The notes below the pieces were generated by a model, which worked only from the letters and a program-made list of their open reading frames with translations, was not told where the DNA came from and searched no databases. Source: Canibacter sp052085365 (GTDB taxonomy: Bacteria > Actinomycetota > Actinomycetes > Actinomycetales > Microbacteriaceae). Taken from it: DNA of 64,000 nucleotides. This document shows, piece by piece, positions 9,239 through 17,692 of this stretch (its first letter is position 1; each line of letters begins with the position of its first letter). The DNA lies in the NCBI GenBank assembly GCA_052085365.1, contig JBQDFP010000002.1:1-64000 (forward strand). Direction: 5' to 3'. The position numbers were made by a program, and so were the translations under genes.

Positions 9239-9997
9239 TTAGCGGGCGACGAGCGTGGTTTCGAAGCGGTAGCGATCTGAACGGTAGCAGTGCATGCCGA
9301 CTTCGATTGCGTTACCTGAAATATCGAACGCTACGCGATCCATGGTCAAAACCGGGGCACCTTTGGGGATTTCAAGCAGGGTGTGCTCGTCGTTTTGGGT
9401 GCGCCTTGCGCCGATCGTCTGGTTGGCCACTTTAATGGTGAAACCGCGTGCACGTAGCAGGTCGTAGAGTCCGCGGTTTTCGAAGTCTTCGCTGTTGAAC
9501 TCGCCGGCTGTTTCAGGCAGATAGTTCAGGAGCACTGCGACGGGTGAATTGTCGCTGAAGCGTACGCGACGAATACGCGTGATCGGGTCACCTGTTTTTA
9601 TGCCGAGCGAGCGTGCAATTTCTGCAGAGGCTGCAACGACTTCATTGGAAAGTACTTGTGTGGAGGGCGTGTGACCGGTGCGCTCGAGATCTTCTTGCAG
9701 GCTTGTTAGCTCTACGGCACGCGAGACACGGTCTTGCACCACCTGAGTGCCGACGCCACGACGGCGTACGAGAAGCCCTTTATCTACGAGGTCTTGAATC
9801 GCGCGGCGGACTGTGGGGCGTGACAGGCCAAGGCGTTTGCCAATCGAGATTTCGTCTTCGAGCCGGTCACCCGGGTTAATATGACCGCCGGTAATCGCTT
9901 GCTCGAGGCGGCTTGCCACCTGAAAATACAGGGGTACAGGGCCAGTGCGGTCCAGATCGGTGAAGAGCGTATCTGGCCAGACGGTTTTCCCGGTCAT
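9239..9997 (-). CDS. iolR: GntR/HutC-type regulator, probable inositol-catabolism repressor IolR
   Basis: This 252-aa protein has an N-terminal winged helix (about 15-75: LGLSRPTVRRAIQDLVDKGLL, then RRRGVGTQVV). A UTRA effector domain at about 95-245 ends in the standard EVGMHCYRSDRYRFE. It is divergent from iolC, the same arrangement as iolR-iolC in Corynebacterium glutamicum. Two palindromes fitting the C. glutamicum IolR consensus (KGWCHTRACA, quoted from memory) lie in the shared intergenic region, one 60 bp before this gene, which suggests autoregulation. The start ATG 9997 has AAGGAG upstream. The role as inositol repressor is inferred from context and sites, not shown. Confidence 0.75.
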   Translation of the reverse strand: MTGKTVWPDTLFTDLDRTGPVPLYFQVASRLEQAITGGHINPGDRLEDEISIGKRLGLSRPTVRRAIQDLVDKGLLVRRRGVGTQVVQDRVSRAVELTSLQEDLERTGHTPSTQVLSNEVVAASAEIARSLGIKTGDPITRIRRVRFSDNSPVAVLLNYLPETAGEFNSEDFENRGLYDLLRARGFTIKVANQTIGARRTQNDEHTLLEIPKGAPVLTMDRVAFDISGNAIEVGMHCYRSDRYRFETTLVAR

Positions 9998-10056
9998 GAA
10001 ACTCCTTGAAGATCTTCGGCAACGGTGCCGGTGTGATTCCCTGAGCGTAGCACGCT

Positions 10057-10068
10057 ATGTCATGACAA
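10057..10068. promoter_or_regulatory. putative IolR operator 1 (ATGTCATGACAA)
   Basis: TGTCATGACA at 10058-10067 is a perfect 10-bp palindrome and fits the remembered IolR consensus KGWCHTRACA without mismatch. A wider inverted repeat ATGTCA-N8-TGACAT spans 10057-10076. It lies 60 bp upstream of the iolR-like start and about 180 bp upstream of iolC. Confidence 0.6.
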
Positions 10069-10157
10069 CGTGACATCGACATATTTTTGCTGATGGATCA
10101 GGGAAGTTTTGCGTCTGAATGTTGGCTTAAGGATCGTATATCAGACTGAATTTTCCA

Positions 10158-10182
10158 TTGACACATGGTATTGTTAAGACAA
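10158..10182 (+). promoter_or_regulatory. iolC promoter -35 element and putative IolR operator 2
   Basis: TTGACA at 10158-10163 is a consensus -35 element. TTGTTAAGACAA at 10171-10182 is an interrupted palindrome (TTGT-N4-ACAA) whose reverse strand TGTCTTAACA fits the remembered IolR consensus exactly. It sits where the RNA polymerase spacer would be, so a bound repressor would block iolC transcription. No clear -10 hexamer is visible. Confidence 0.55.
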
Positions 10183-10249
10183 ATGCGAAGGCGCGAGATT
10201 CCCTTCGCCCATAAATTTTATTCTCGGCTTTGAAAGGATCCGCATCTCG

Positions 10250-11209
10250 ATGCCCAATCAGCCTTCGGCTCCCGATGTTCTGTCCGTTGGACGGCTCGGC
10301 GTTGATGTCTACCCACTGCAGAGTGGAGTAGGTCTTGAAGACGTTACGAGCTTTGGAAAATACCTCGGCGGCAGCGCAGCAAATGTGGCGGTAGCCGCAG
10401 CAAAGTACGGTCACTCAGCCCAGCTCATCTCACGTGTGGGGGATGACCCGTTCGGAGTCTACTTACTCCGCGAGCTCGACCGTCTCGGAGTTGATCCGCG
10501 TTTTGTGGGCACCGACCCGACGTTTAAGACGCCGATCACGTTTTGTGAAATTTTCCCGCCGGATGACTTCCCGCTGTACTTCTACCGTGAGCCGAAAGCT
10601 CCGGACATGGAGATCACCGCAGACGAACTCGATCAGGCAACGATCGAGCAGGCTAAGATCTTCTGGCTGACCGTGACCGGTCTGAGTGACGAACCGAGCC
10701 GATCAGCTCATCACAAAGCGCTTGAACTGCGCGCTGGTCGTACACATACGATTCTCGACCTTGATTACCGCCCGATGTTCTGGAAGAACCCAGAAGAGGC
10801 GAACACCGAGGTGTCGAAGGCACTCGAACACGTCACTATCGCGGTTGGAAACCGCGAGGAATGTGAAGTTGCGGTTGGCGAGACCGAGCCGGAGCGCGCC
10901 GCAGATGCACTGCTCGAACGCGGGGTGCAGATCGCAATTGTGAAGCAGGGCCCCAAGGGTGTGCTCGCAAAGACCGCCGACGAAACTGTTGAGGTGCCAC
11001 CGCACCCGGTTGATGCCGTCAATGGTCTCGGTTCAGGTGACGCTTTCGGTGGCGCACTGTGCAACGGGCTCCTGCAGGGCTGGGACCTTCGAAAAACCCT
11101 CGATTATGCTAACGTTGCAGGCGCGATTGTGGCAACCAAGCTTGAATGTTCGACTGCAATGCCGGACGAAGCAGAAATCACTGAGTTTCTTGCGAAGGAA
11201 GGCAAGTAG
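10250..11209 (+). CDS. iolC: 5-dehydro-2-deoxygluconokinase IolC
   Basis: This 319-aa PfkB-family kinase phosphorylates 5-dehydro-2-deoxygluconate (DKG) in inositol catabolism. The start region DVLSVGRLGVDVYPLQ and the motif GKYLGGSAANVAVAAAKYG are typical of IolC. The PfkB signature 2 with the catalytic Asp appears as NGLGSGDAFGGAL at about 260. It is the first gene of the iolC-aldolase-iolA-iolB block and the next gene starts at the base after its stop. The start ATG follows GAAAGGA. Expression is probably controlled by the divergent IolR-like repressor. Confidence 0.93.
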   Translation: MPNQPSAPDVLSVGRLGVDVYPLQSGVGLEDVTSFGKYLGGSAANVAVAAAKYGHSAQLISRVGDDPFGVYLLRELDRLGVDPRFVGTDPTFKTPITFCEIFPPDDFPLYFYREPKAPDMEITADELDQATIEQAKIFWLTVTGLSDEPSRSAHHKALELRAGRTHTILDLDYRPMFWKNPEEANTEVSKALEHVTIAVGNREECEVAVGETEPERAADALLERGVQIAIVKQGPKGVLAKTADETVEVPPHPVDAVNGLGSGDAFGGALCNGLLQGWDLRKTLDYANVAGAIVATKLECSTAMPDEAEITEFLAKEGK

Positions 11210-12109
11210 ATGAACCTCGCAGTTAGCGCAGAACAGTTTGCACAGCTGAGGGACATCCGTGCCGCTCAGCCTCACAAGATCGGTGAATACCTCGCGAACC
11301 GACCCCGTCGAAACATCATTGACGGTGACGGCAAGCTGTTCATCGTTGCCGCTGACCACCCGGCCCGCGGCGCACTCGCAGTGGGAAACAATCCCACCGC
11401 TATGGCGAACCGCTACGACGTAGTTGACCGACTAGCGCACGCGCTGAGTCGTCCCGGTGTCGACGGCGTGCTTGGTACCCCCGATATTATTGACGATCTC
11501 GCCGCGCTCGGTGTGCTCGACAATAAAATCGTTGTCGCGTCAATGAACCGCGGTGGCCTGAGAGGCGCAAGCTTCGAAATGGACGACCGCTACACGGCCT
11601 ACGATGTTGAATCGATGGTGCAGCAGGGACTTGATTTCGCGAAAACACTCATTCGCGTCGACTTCAATGATCCACTCACTGCACCAACGCTTGAAGCCAC
11701 CGCACGCGCAGTGGATGACGCAGCGCGGGCACAACTGCCCATCATGCTCGAACCTTTCATTAGTGAGCGCGTGAACGGCAAGGTGGTGAACGATCTCAGC
11801 CCTGAGGCAGTGATCCAGTCCGTTGCTATTGCGTCAGGCCTTGGCAACTCAAGCGCCTACACTTGGATGAAGCTTCCTGTCGTTGCTGAAATGGAGCGCG
11901 TCATGGAGGCAACTACGATGCCGACGCTGCTACTCGGTGGCGATAACGGCGGCGACCAGGATGAAACTTTTGCGGCCTGGCAGAACGCACTCGCGCTTCC
12001 TGGTGTTCGCGGCCTCACCGTGGGACGCACACTGCTGTACCCCAGCAGTGGTGATGTCACCGAGGCTGTCGACACTGCTGCTCGACTCGTTCACACCAAC
12101 CTGAAGTAA
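11210..12109 (+). CDS. Cgl0159-family (beta/alpha)8 aldolase, probable DKGP aldolase (IolJ role)
   Basis: This 299-aa TIM-barrel protein is of the actinobacterial family found directly behind iolC (Cgl0159 family). The barrel is seen in alternating strand signatures, such as KLFIVAADHPARGAL at about 45 and VAGG-like C-terminal stretches (TLLLGGDNGGDQDE, LTVGRTLLYP). The likely reaction is cleavage of 5-dehydro-2-deoxygluconate-6-phosphate to DHAP and malonate semialdehyde, because no class II IolJ is present and the gene follows iolC with no gap. That role is inference from position and fold. The start ATG directly abuts the iolC stop. Confidence 0.8.
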   Translation: MNLAVSAEQFAQLRDIRAAQPHKIGEYLANRPRRNIIDGDGKLFIVAADHPARGALAVGNNPTAMANRYDVVDRLAHALSRPGVDGVLGTPDIIDDLAALGVLDNKIVVASMNRGGLRGASFEMDDRYTAYDVESMVQQGLDFAKTLIRVDFNDPLTAPTLEATARAVDDAARAQLPIMLEPFISERVNGKVVNDLSPEAVIQSVAIASGLGNSSAYTWMKLPVVAEMERVMEATTMPTLLLGGDNGGDQDETFAAWQNALALPGVRGLTVGRTLLYPSSGDVTEAVDTAARLVHTNLK

Positions 12110-12166
12110 CGTGAACCCCAACAAATATTTGCCTGAATTGCCCACATGGGCGGAAAGAGGTTATTA

Positions 12167-13681
12167 ATGAGCAACGTACCAGTACTTCCGCATTGGATTG
12201 ACGGTGCGCGTCGTGACGGAACAAGCGGCAACACCTCACCGGTATTCAATCCTGCAACCGGTGAAGAGATCGCTCGTCTCGCGCTCGCGAACCAAGAAGA
12301 AATCGATACGGCTGTCGCATCAGCTCAGGCTGGATTTGAAACCTGGAGCGCACTGTCAATGGCGAAGCGCCAGGCAGTGATCTTCAACTTCCGTGAACTG
12401 TTGAACTCACGCAAGAGCGAGCTCGCTGAAATCATTACCCGTGAGCACGGCAAAGTTCTCTCAGACGCTATGGGTGAAATTGCACGCGGCCAGGAAGTCG
12501 TTGAACTCGCAACTGGGTTCCCTCACCTGGTGAAGGGCGACTTCTCGGAGAACGCCTCAACCGGTATTGACGTGTACTCGATCAAGCAGCCACTTGGTGT
12601 CAGCGCGATCATCAGCCCGTTCAACTTCCCTGCAATGGTTCCGATGTGGTTCTTCCCCATCGCGATTGCTTCGGGTAACGCAGTTATCTTGAAGCCCAGT
12701 GAAAAAGACCCTTCAGCTGCTATCTGGATGGCAGAGCTTTGGAAAGAGGCTGGTCTGCCCGACGGTGTGTTCACTGTTCTGAACGGCGACAAGCTCGCTG
12801 TTGACGGACTGTTGAATGCTCCAGAAGTGCAGTCAGTTTCGTTCGTGGGTTCAACCCCGATCGCTCAGTACATTTACGAGACCGCGTCGAAGAATGGCAA
12901 GCGCGTACAGGCGCTCGGTGGTGCAAAGAACCACATGCTTGTGCTGCCTGATGCTGACCTCGACTTGGTAGCTGACCAGGCAATCAACGCAGGTTACGGC
13001 GCCGCCGGTGAACGCTGCATGGCTGTGTCAGTTGTGCTGGCAGTCGAGCCAGTTGCTGATGGGCTGATCGACAAGATTAAGGAACGCATTGCAAACCTCA
13101 AGGTCGGTAACGGCGTTGGCGTTGACGGCGTTGAACCAGACATGGGACCGCTGATCAGTAAGCAGCACCGTGAAAAAGTTTCGGGATACGTTGATATCGC
13201 CGAACAAGACGGAGCAGACATTCTTGTTGACGGCCGTAAGTTCACGGTTCCCGGCAATGAAGATGGCTTCTTCTTCGGCCCGACCCTGATCGACAACCTG
13301 TCAACTGAGTCACGCGCGTACCAGGAAGAGATCTTTGGTCCCGTCCTGCAGATCATTCGTGTGAAGACGTTCGAAGAGGGCGTTGAACTGATCAACTCGG
13401 GCATGTTCGGTAACGGAACTGCGATCTTCACAAACGACGGTGGAGCGGCTCGCCGTTTCCAGCACGAAATTCAGGTCGGCATGATCGGTATTAACGTGCC
13501 GATCCCGGTTCCAGTTGCATACCACTCGTTTGGTGGCTGGAAGTCGTCACTGTTCGGTGATGCGAAGGCATACGGCGTTCACGGCTTTGACTTCTTCACC
13601 CGTGAGAAGGCGGTAACCAGCCGCTGGCTCGATCCTGCCAAGCACGGTGGAATCAACCTTGGATTCCCACAGAACGACTAG
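12167..13681 (+). CDS. iolA: (methyl)malonate-semialdehyde dehydrogenase, CoA-acylating, IolA/MmsA
   Basis: This 504-aa aldehyde dehydrogenase converts malonate semialdehyde to acetyl-CoA and CO2 using NAD and CoA. The MMSDH-specific stretch ISPFNFPAMVPMWFFPIAIA lies at about 145-164, ILKPSEKDPSA follows, and the nucleophilic Cys is in AGERCMAVSV at about 287. The start is ATG 12167 with AAAGAGG upstream; an in-frame ATG at 12146 has no ribosome site. It stands third in the iolC operon after a 57-bp gap, which contains no clear terminator. Confidence 0.93.
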   Translation: MSNVPVLPHWIDGARRDGTSGNTSPVFNPATGEEIARLALANQEEIDTAVASAQAGFETWSALSMAKRQAVIFNFRELLNSRKSELAEIITREHGKVLSDAMGEIARGQEVVELATGFPHLVKGDFSENASTGIDVYSIKQPLGVSAIISPFNFPAMVPMWFFPIAIASGNAVILKPSEKDPSAAIWMAELWKEAGLPDGVFTVLNGDKLAVDGLLNAPEVQSVSFVGSTPIAQYIYETASKNGKRVQALGGAKNHMLVLPDADLDLVADQAINAGYGAAGERCMAVSVVLAVEPVADGLIDKIKERIANLKVGNGVGVDGVEPDMGPLISKQHREKVSGYVDIAEQDGADILVDGRKFTVPGNEDGFFFGPTLIDNLSTESRAYQEEIFGPVLQIIRVKTFEEGVELINSGMFGNGTAIFTNDGGAARRFQHEIQVGMIGINVPIPVPVAYHSFGGWKSSLFGDAKAYGVHGFDFFTREKAVTSRWLDPAKHGGINLGFPQND

Positions 13682-13770
13682 ATTGTCCGTTCTTTGATAA
13701 ACTAGACTGGATGGGTCGGCTCATGAATGTGGGCCGGCCCTCCAAATATCCGCCGAAGAAAGGGGACAGG

Positions 13771-14679
13771 GTGAGCGAAAACGTAGAGCGTTGGTTTTTT
13801 AAACGCGGTCAACTGGCAGAAGGTAACTGGGAGACCGTCGTCGACGAACGTCGCCCAGGCTGGGAGCACACCGGTATTCGAGTTGGTGTTCTGAAGTCAG
13901 GTGAATCACTTGAGCTCAGTGACACCGGTATTGAGCGCATCATTGTGCCACTCGCCGGTTCATTCACTGTGACCTACACCGAAAATGGGGAAGAGCACGT
14001 TCAAGAGCTCGAAGGTCGCAAGTCTGTCTTCCACGGTGCCACCGATGTGATTTATCTCTCATCACAGGTCACCGCTTCGGTCAGCGGCGAAGGCCGCTTC
14101 GCGGTTGCAACCTCGCCAACAACTGAGGTTTTCCCGACGAAGTACGTCGCGAAGAAAGACGTCTCACTTGAACTTCGCGGTTCGGGTGCATCAAGCCGTC
14201 AGGTGCACAACTTTGGCACCGTCGGTAACCTTGACGCCGCACGGTTCATCGTATGTGAGGTCGTGACGCCATCAGAAAACTGGTCGTCCTACCCTCCTCA
14301 CAAGCACGACGAAGACAAGCCCGGACACGAGTCACGTCTTGAAGAGATTTACTACTTCGAGTCGGCCCCCGTGAACGTGGCCCCTGAAGGTGTCGACGAA
14401 GAAGAAGCGTTCGGTATGTTCAGCACCTATTCATCACCGGCAGGTGACATCGATATTGATGCGCGTGTCTTCTCCGGTGACGTCGCGCTCGTGCCCTTTG
14501 GCTACCACGGCCCGGCAGTTGCTGCGCCCGGTTATGATCTGTACTACCTGAACGTTATGGCTGGTCCAGATGAAGAACGCGTGTGGAACATCAGTGATGA
14601 TCCAGCACACGCTTGGGTACGTGAAACCTGGGAGGGGCAAGCGATCGATGATCGCCTTCCCTTCGACGAAAACCACTAG
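13771..14679 (+). CDS. iolB: 5-deoxy-glucuronate isomerase IolB
   Basis: This 302-aa double-cupin enzyme isomerises 5-deoxy-glucuronate to DKG. The metal-binding core is visible as YPPHKHDEDKPGHESRLEE, followed by IYYFE at about 175-200, and as PFGYHGPAVAAPGYDLYYLN near the C-terminus. The start is GTG 13771, which has AAAGGGG 4-5 nt upstream. A longer in-frame reading from ATG 13711 would add 20 residues without family similarity. It is the last gene before a strong terminator. Confidence 0.92.
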   Translation: MSENVERWFFKRGQLAEGNWETVVDERRPGWEHTGIRVGVLKSGESLELSDTGIERIIVPLAGSFTVTYTENGEEHVQELEGRKSVFHGATDVIYLSSQVTASVSGEGRFAVATSPTTEVFPTKYVAKKDVSLELRGSGASSRQVHNFGTVGNLDAARFIVCEVVTPSENWSSYPPHKHDEDKPGHESRLEEIYYFESAPVNVAPEGVDEEEAFGMFSTYSSPAGDIDIDARVFSGDVALVPFGYHGPAVAAPGYDLYYLNVMAGPDEERVWNISDDPAHAWVRETWEGQAIDDRLPFDENH

Positions 14680-14686
14680 AAAAAGC

Positions 14687-14715
14687 AGTGCGGGTGGGAA
14701 ACCACCCGCACTTTT
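14687..14715 (+). terminator. intrinsic terminator behind iolB
   Basis: AGTGCGGGTGG and CCACCCGCACT form an 11-bp perfect stem with a GAAA tetraloop, followed by TTTT. It closes the iolC-iolB operon and separates it from the LacI-type site in front of the next gene. Confidence 0.9.
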
Positions 14716-14723
14716 ACCCTGAT

Positions 14724-14741
14724 AATTGGAGCGCTCCCATG
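14724..14741. promoter_or_regulatory. putative LacI-family operator upstream of iolG-like operon
   Basis: This 18-mer begins AATTGGAGCGCTCC and matches the perfect 18-bp palindrome at 41167-41184 at 15 of 18 positions. It lies 37 bp before the dehydrogenase start, directly behind the terminator. The iolG-like/iolH/iolE operon is therefore probably controlled by the LacI-type regulator encoded at 41213-42235. Confidence 0.6.
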
Positions 14742-14777
14742 ACCGGGATGGCGCGTATTTTGCAAAGGAGCAACCCC

Positions 14778-15797
14778 ATGGATCTTCGAGTTGCCATAGT
14801 TGGCGCCGGACGTATGGGTTCAGACCACGTGTCTCGAATCACCGAGCGCACTGCTGGCGCAGTCGTCAGTGCAATCGTCGAACCTGACGAAACCAGAGGG
14901 AAGCAAGCACTCGAAGATGCTCCGGGTGCACAACTGTTCACACGTATCGAAGACGCGCTCGAAGCAGACGCTCTCGACGCGGCACTCATTGCCACCCCGG
15001 GACAGTTTCATGCGCCGGTGCTGCAGCCTGCGCTTGAAGCAAAACTTCCGGTGCTGTGCGAAAAGCCGCTTACGCAGGACTCGGCATCGTCATGGGAAGT
15101 TCTTGAACTCGAGCAGAAGCTCGACCGTCCACACATTCAGGTGGGTTTCATGCGTCGTTTTGATGCGGAATACCAGCAGCTGCGGAAGTTTGTTCAGTCT
15201 GGTGACTCAGGCGAACTACTGATGGTCCACGGAATTCACCGTAACCCGGATGTCCCAGCTAGCGGCTACACACAAGAAATGCTCATCACCGACTCGGTAG
15301 TTCACGAGTTCGATGTGGTGCCTTGGCTTGCGGGCTCACGCGTAGTGAGCGTCGAGGTGAAATACGCAAAGCGAAACTCACTGGCACCAGAACACATGCG
15401 TGAACCAATTCTCGTACTTATGGAACTTGAAAACGGTGTGCTCGTTGACGTCGAAATGAATGTGAACGTGCAGTTTGGCTATCAAGTCACCACAGAGGCA
15501 GTCTTTGAAAGCGGTGTCGCTCGCATTGGACAGCCGGGTGGAATGCAGCTCTGGAGTAAGGGCAATTTCGCAACAGCCGAACACCAAAACTTTGTGACCC
15601 GCTTTGCTGATGCCTATGATGCGCAGGTTCAGCGTTGGGTAGATGCGGTCCACAGAGGGGACTTGATTGATGGCCCGAACGCGTGGGACGGCTACCTGGT
15701 CGCACTGAACTGTGAAGCAGGCGTGAAAGCTATGCAGACCCCAGGGCCGGTAAGCGTGGACGCTCCGGTACGCCCTGACTTTTACAAAGCGAACTAG
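14778..15797 (+). CDS. Gfo/Idh/MocA oxidoreductase, probable inositol 2-dehydrogenase
   Basis: This 339-aa NAD(P)-dependent dehydrogenase has a Rossmann motif (VAIVGAGRMGSDHVSR) at residues 5-20. The family's catalytic Lys is in VLCEKPLTQD at about 95. The C-terminal half carries the HEFDVVPWL helix with the conserved Asp and His of inositol dehydrogenases. It precedes iolH and iolE in one operon, so oxidation of myo-inositol or an isomer to an inosose is the likely job. The start is ATG 14778 with AAAGGAG upstream; the in-frame ATGs at 14688 and 14739 lie in the terminator or operator region and are rejected. A second, closer IolG candidate is at 42337. Confidence 0.85.
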   Translation: MDLRVAIVGAGRMGSDHVSRITERTAGAVVSAIVEPDETRGKQALEDAPGAQLFTRIEDALEADALDAALIATPGQFHAPVLQPALEAKLPVLCEKPLTQDSASSWEVLELEQKLDRPHIQVGFMRRFDAEYQQLRKFVQSGDSGELLMVHGIHRNPDVPASGYTQEMLITDSVVHEFDVVPWLAGSRVVSVEVKYAKRNSLAPEHMREPILVLMELENGVLVDVEMNVNVQFGYQVTTEAVFESGVARIGQPGGMQLWSKGNFATAEHQNFVTRFADAYDAQVQRWVDAVHRGDLIDGPNAWDGYLVALNCEAGVKAMQTPGPVSVDAPVRPDFYKAN

Positions 15798-15811
15798 CGA
15801 AAGGAATAACC

Positions 15812-16681
15812 ATGGTTCGCATTGCACTTGACCCCACTCCCTACAACAACACTCATCACCTGCTTGAGTTCCCTGACCTGGTTGCGGGACTCGGCTACGA
15901 ATACCTGCAGTTGACTCCGAACCCCGATTTTGGGCGCCACTTTCATTACCCGAAAGTGAACGACGAGATGATCAAAACCCTCAAGAAGCGTTCGCAGGAC
16001 GCCGGGGTGACGATTACCAGCGTCTTACCAGTCCAGCGCTTCTCGTGGCCTGATGAGCCGCAGCGTGAAGCCGCCGTGCGTAACATGAAGCGCTACATTG
16101 AGATTGCGGCAGAACTTGAAGTGCCCATGGTCAACACCGAATTCTCAGGGCGTCCTGAACGTGAAGAAGAGTCCGAAGCTGGCTTCTACAAATCCATGGA
16201 AGAGCTTGTGCCCGTCCTTGAACGCGAAGGTATCACGCTCAATATCGATCCACACCCTGACGACTTTGTAGAGGATGGCTTAGAAGCTTGGCGCATTATT
16301 CGTGGCCTGAATACGAAACAAGTCGGCTTTGTCTATGTGGCTGCACACACATTCCACTATGGTGACCGTGCGGCAAGTCTGCTGCCAGAACTCGGCGAGC
16401 AGCTACGAGCCGTATACCTGTCAGACTCGTTCGATCACAACCGGTCAAACTCCTTGCGCTACATTACGAACCCTCCGGGGAACGCAGTGCGAGTTCATCA
16501 GCACCTGAAGATTGATGACGGTGACGTGAACTGGGATGAGCTCTTCGACACCCTGCGCAAGGTCGGATACCTCGATCAAGAAGACGCACTCTTGGTGTCA
16601 AACGTGTTCGCAGAAGACGAGTATGCAGACGAAGCTTCTCGTTTCCAACTTCGGCGCATCCGCGAACTTATTGGAGGTTAA
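15812..16681 (+). CDS. iolH: IolH-like sugar phosphate isomerase/epimerase family protein
   Basis: This 289-aa TIM-barrel (AP-endonuclease 2 fold) protein resembles Bacillus IolH along its length. The stretches RIALDPTPYNN, MVNTEFSG, RYITNPPGN and VHQHLKIDDGDV correspond to conserved IolH positions. The biochemical role of IolH is not settled. It sits 14 bp behind the dehydrogenase and 4 bp before iolE. The start ATG has AAAGGA upstream. Confidence 0.85.
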   Translation: MVRIALDPTPYNNTHHLLEFPDLVAGLGYEYLQLTPNPDFGRHFHYPKVNDEMIKTLKKRSQDAGVTITSVLPVQRFSWPDEPQREAAVRNMKRYIEIAAELEVPMVNTEFSGRPEREEESEAGFYKSMEELVPVLEREGITLNIDPHPDDFVEDGLEAWRIIRGLNTKQVGFVYVAAHTFHYGDRAASLLPELGEQLRAVYLSDSFDHNRSNSLRYITNPPGNAVRVHQHLKIDDGDVNWDELFDTLRKVGYLDQEDALLVSNVFAEDEYADEASRFQLRRIRELIGG

Positions 16682-16685
16682 TTAG

Positions 16686-17567
16686 ATGTCAGAAATGCGT
16701 ATCGCCGCGGCGCCTATTTCTTGGGGAATTTGCGACGCGCCTGATTACGGGTACCAGTATCCGTACCCTGAAGTGCTTGACGATATGAAGGACCTTGGGG
16801 TAACCGCGAGCGAGCTAGGCCCCGTTGGATTCTTTTTGCCTGATAACGCAGCTCAGGCACGCGAGGAACTGGTCAGCCGTGGGATAGAGCCGGTCGGCCT
16901 CTACGTTGACCCGGTTATGCACACTGATGACCCAGCGTGGCGCGACCAGCTGGAACGGACCATCACCTTCGTGAAGGACGCCGGAGCAACCACGATCGTG
17001 CTCGCTGCGTTACCCGCGCCGTTCGCCTACACGGGCCATTCGGGCTTGAGCGAAGCTGAATGGAAGACGCTCCTGTCGAACCTGGATGAAGCATCGGATC
17101 TCGCAGAAGCTGCAGGGATCACGCTCGCGATTCACCCGCACTTAGGAACGCTCGTGCTGACGCCGTCAGAAATTGATCGGGTGCTTGAAGGGAGCAAGAT
17201 TAAGTTCTGTCTCGACACGGGTCACGGCCTCGCTGGCGGGAATGATGTCGTGGAGCTGATTCGCAAGACTGGCGACCGTCTGGTCATGGTGCACATGAAA
17301 GACGCGAAGAAGTCGCTCTTTGAGCAGATGGAACGCGGCGAGATCGAATTCATGACTGCGGTTGAGCAAGGCATTTTCTGTTCCCTGGGCGAGGGTGACC
17401 TGCCCATTGACGACATTTTTGATGCGCTGAACGATATTGACTATCGGGGATGGATCGTGCTGGAGCAGGACGCGAAGTATCCTGCGGGTCGACCCAGCGT
17501 GAGCCCTAAGGATGCAGTTGCGCAATCGTTACAAGTGGTGAAAGACCAGTTGGCGCGCATCGCATAG
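16686..17567 (+). CDS. iolE: IolE-like inosose dehydratase (sugar phosphate isomerase/epimerase family)
   Basis: This 293-aa TIM-barrel enzyme probably removes water from scyllo-inosose. Family signatures are APISWGICDAPDYGYQYPY at about 7-25, AIHPHLGTLV (metal-site His), FCLDTGHGLAGG, MVHMKDAKK and WIVLEQDAKYP near the end; these hold the divalent-metal ligands. The GGAGG ribosome site overlaps the iolH stop. It is the last gene of its operon, followed by a strong terminator. A second IolE-like gene is at 57993, so one of the two may act on another inosose isomer. Confidence 0.85.
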   Translation: MSEMRIAAAPISWGICDAPDYGYQYPYPEVLDDMKDLGVTASELGPVGFFLPDNAAQAREELVSRGIEPVGLYVDPVMHTDDPAWRDQLERTITFVKDAGATTIVLAALPAPFAYTGHSGLSEAEWKTLLSNLDEASDLAEAAGITLAIHPHLGTLVLTPSEIDRVLEGSKIKFCLDTGHGLAGGNDVVELIRKTGDRLVMVHMKDAKKSLFEQMERGEIEFMTAVEQGIFCSLGEGDLPIDDIFDALNDIDYRGWIVLEQDAKYPAGRPSVSPKDAVAQSLQVVKDQLARIA

Positions 17568-17580
17568 CTTAATTTTCGAG

Positions 17581-17610
17581 AATGGCCCGGTTTTTGACCG
17601 GGCCATTTTT
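17581..17610 (+). terminator. intrinsic terminator behind iolE-like gene
   Basis: AATGGCCCGG and CCGGGCCATT form a perfect 10-bp stem around TTTTTGA, followed by T residues. The same stem core occurs in the terminator at 26231-26265, so both ends of the lsr operon carry nearly the same sequence. Confidence 0.92.
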
Positions 17611-17641
17611 GTTGCGTTCTTGAGATGCCTATGCTTTACTG

Positions 17642-17667
17642 TGAACATATGCTCAGAGGGTGAGCAT
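17642..17667. promoter_or_regulatory. putative LsrR operator before lsrA
   Basis: TGAACATATGCTCA at 17642-17655 is a near-perfect inverted repeat (TGAnCATATGnTCA). A further half-site TGAGCAT lies at 17661-17667, forming ATGCTCA-N5-TGAGCAT with the second arm. SorC-family regulators such as LsrR bind inverted repeats of this general form. The site lies 26 bp before the start of the lsr operon. The assignment is inferred from position and symmetry. Confidence 0.5.
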
Positions 17668-17692
17668 TTGACCACAACGTGGTGGAGGCATG

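Noticed and set aside
14688..14777. upstream extension of the iolG-like gene
   Set aside because: The extra 30 codons run through the iolB terminator and the LacI-type operator, and AAAGGAG points to ATG 14778.
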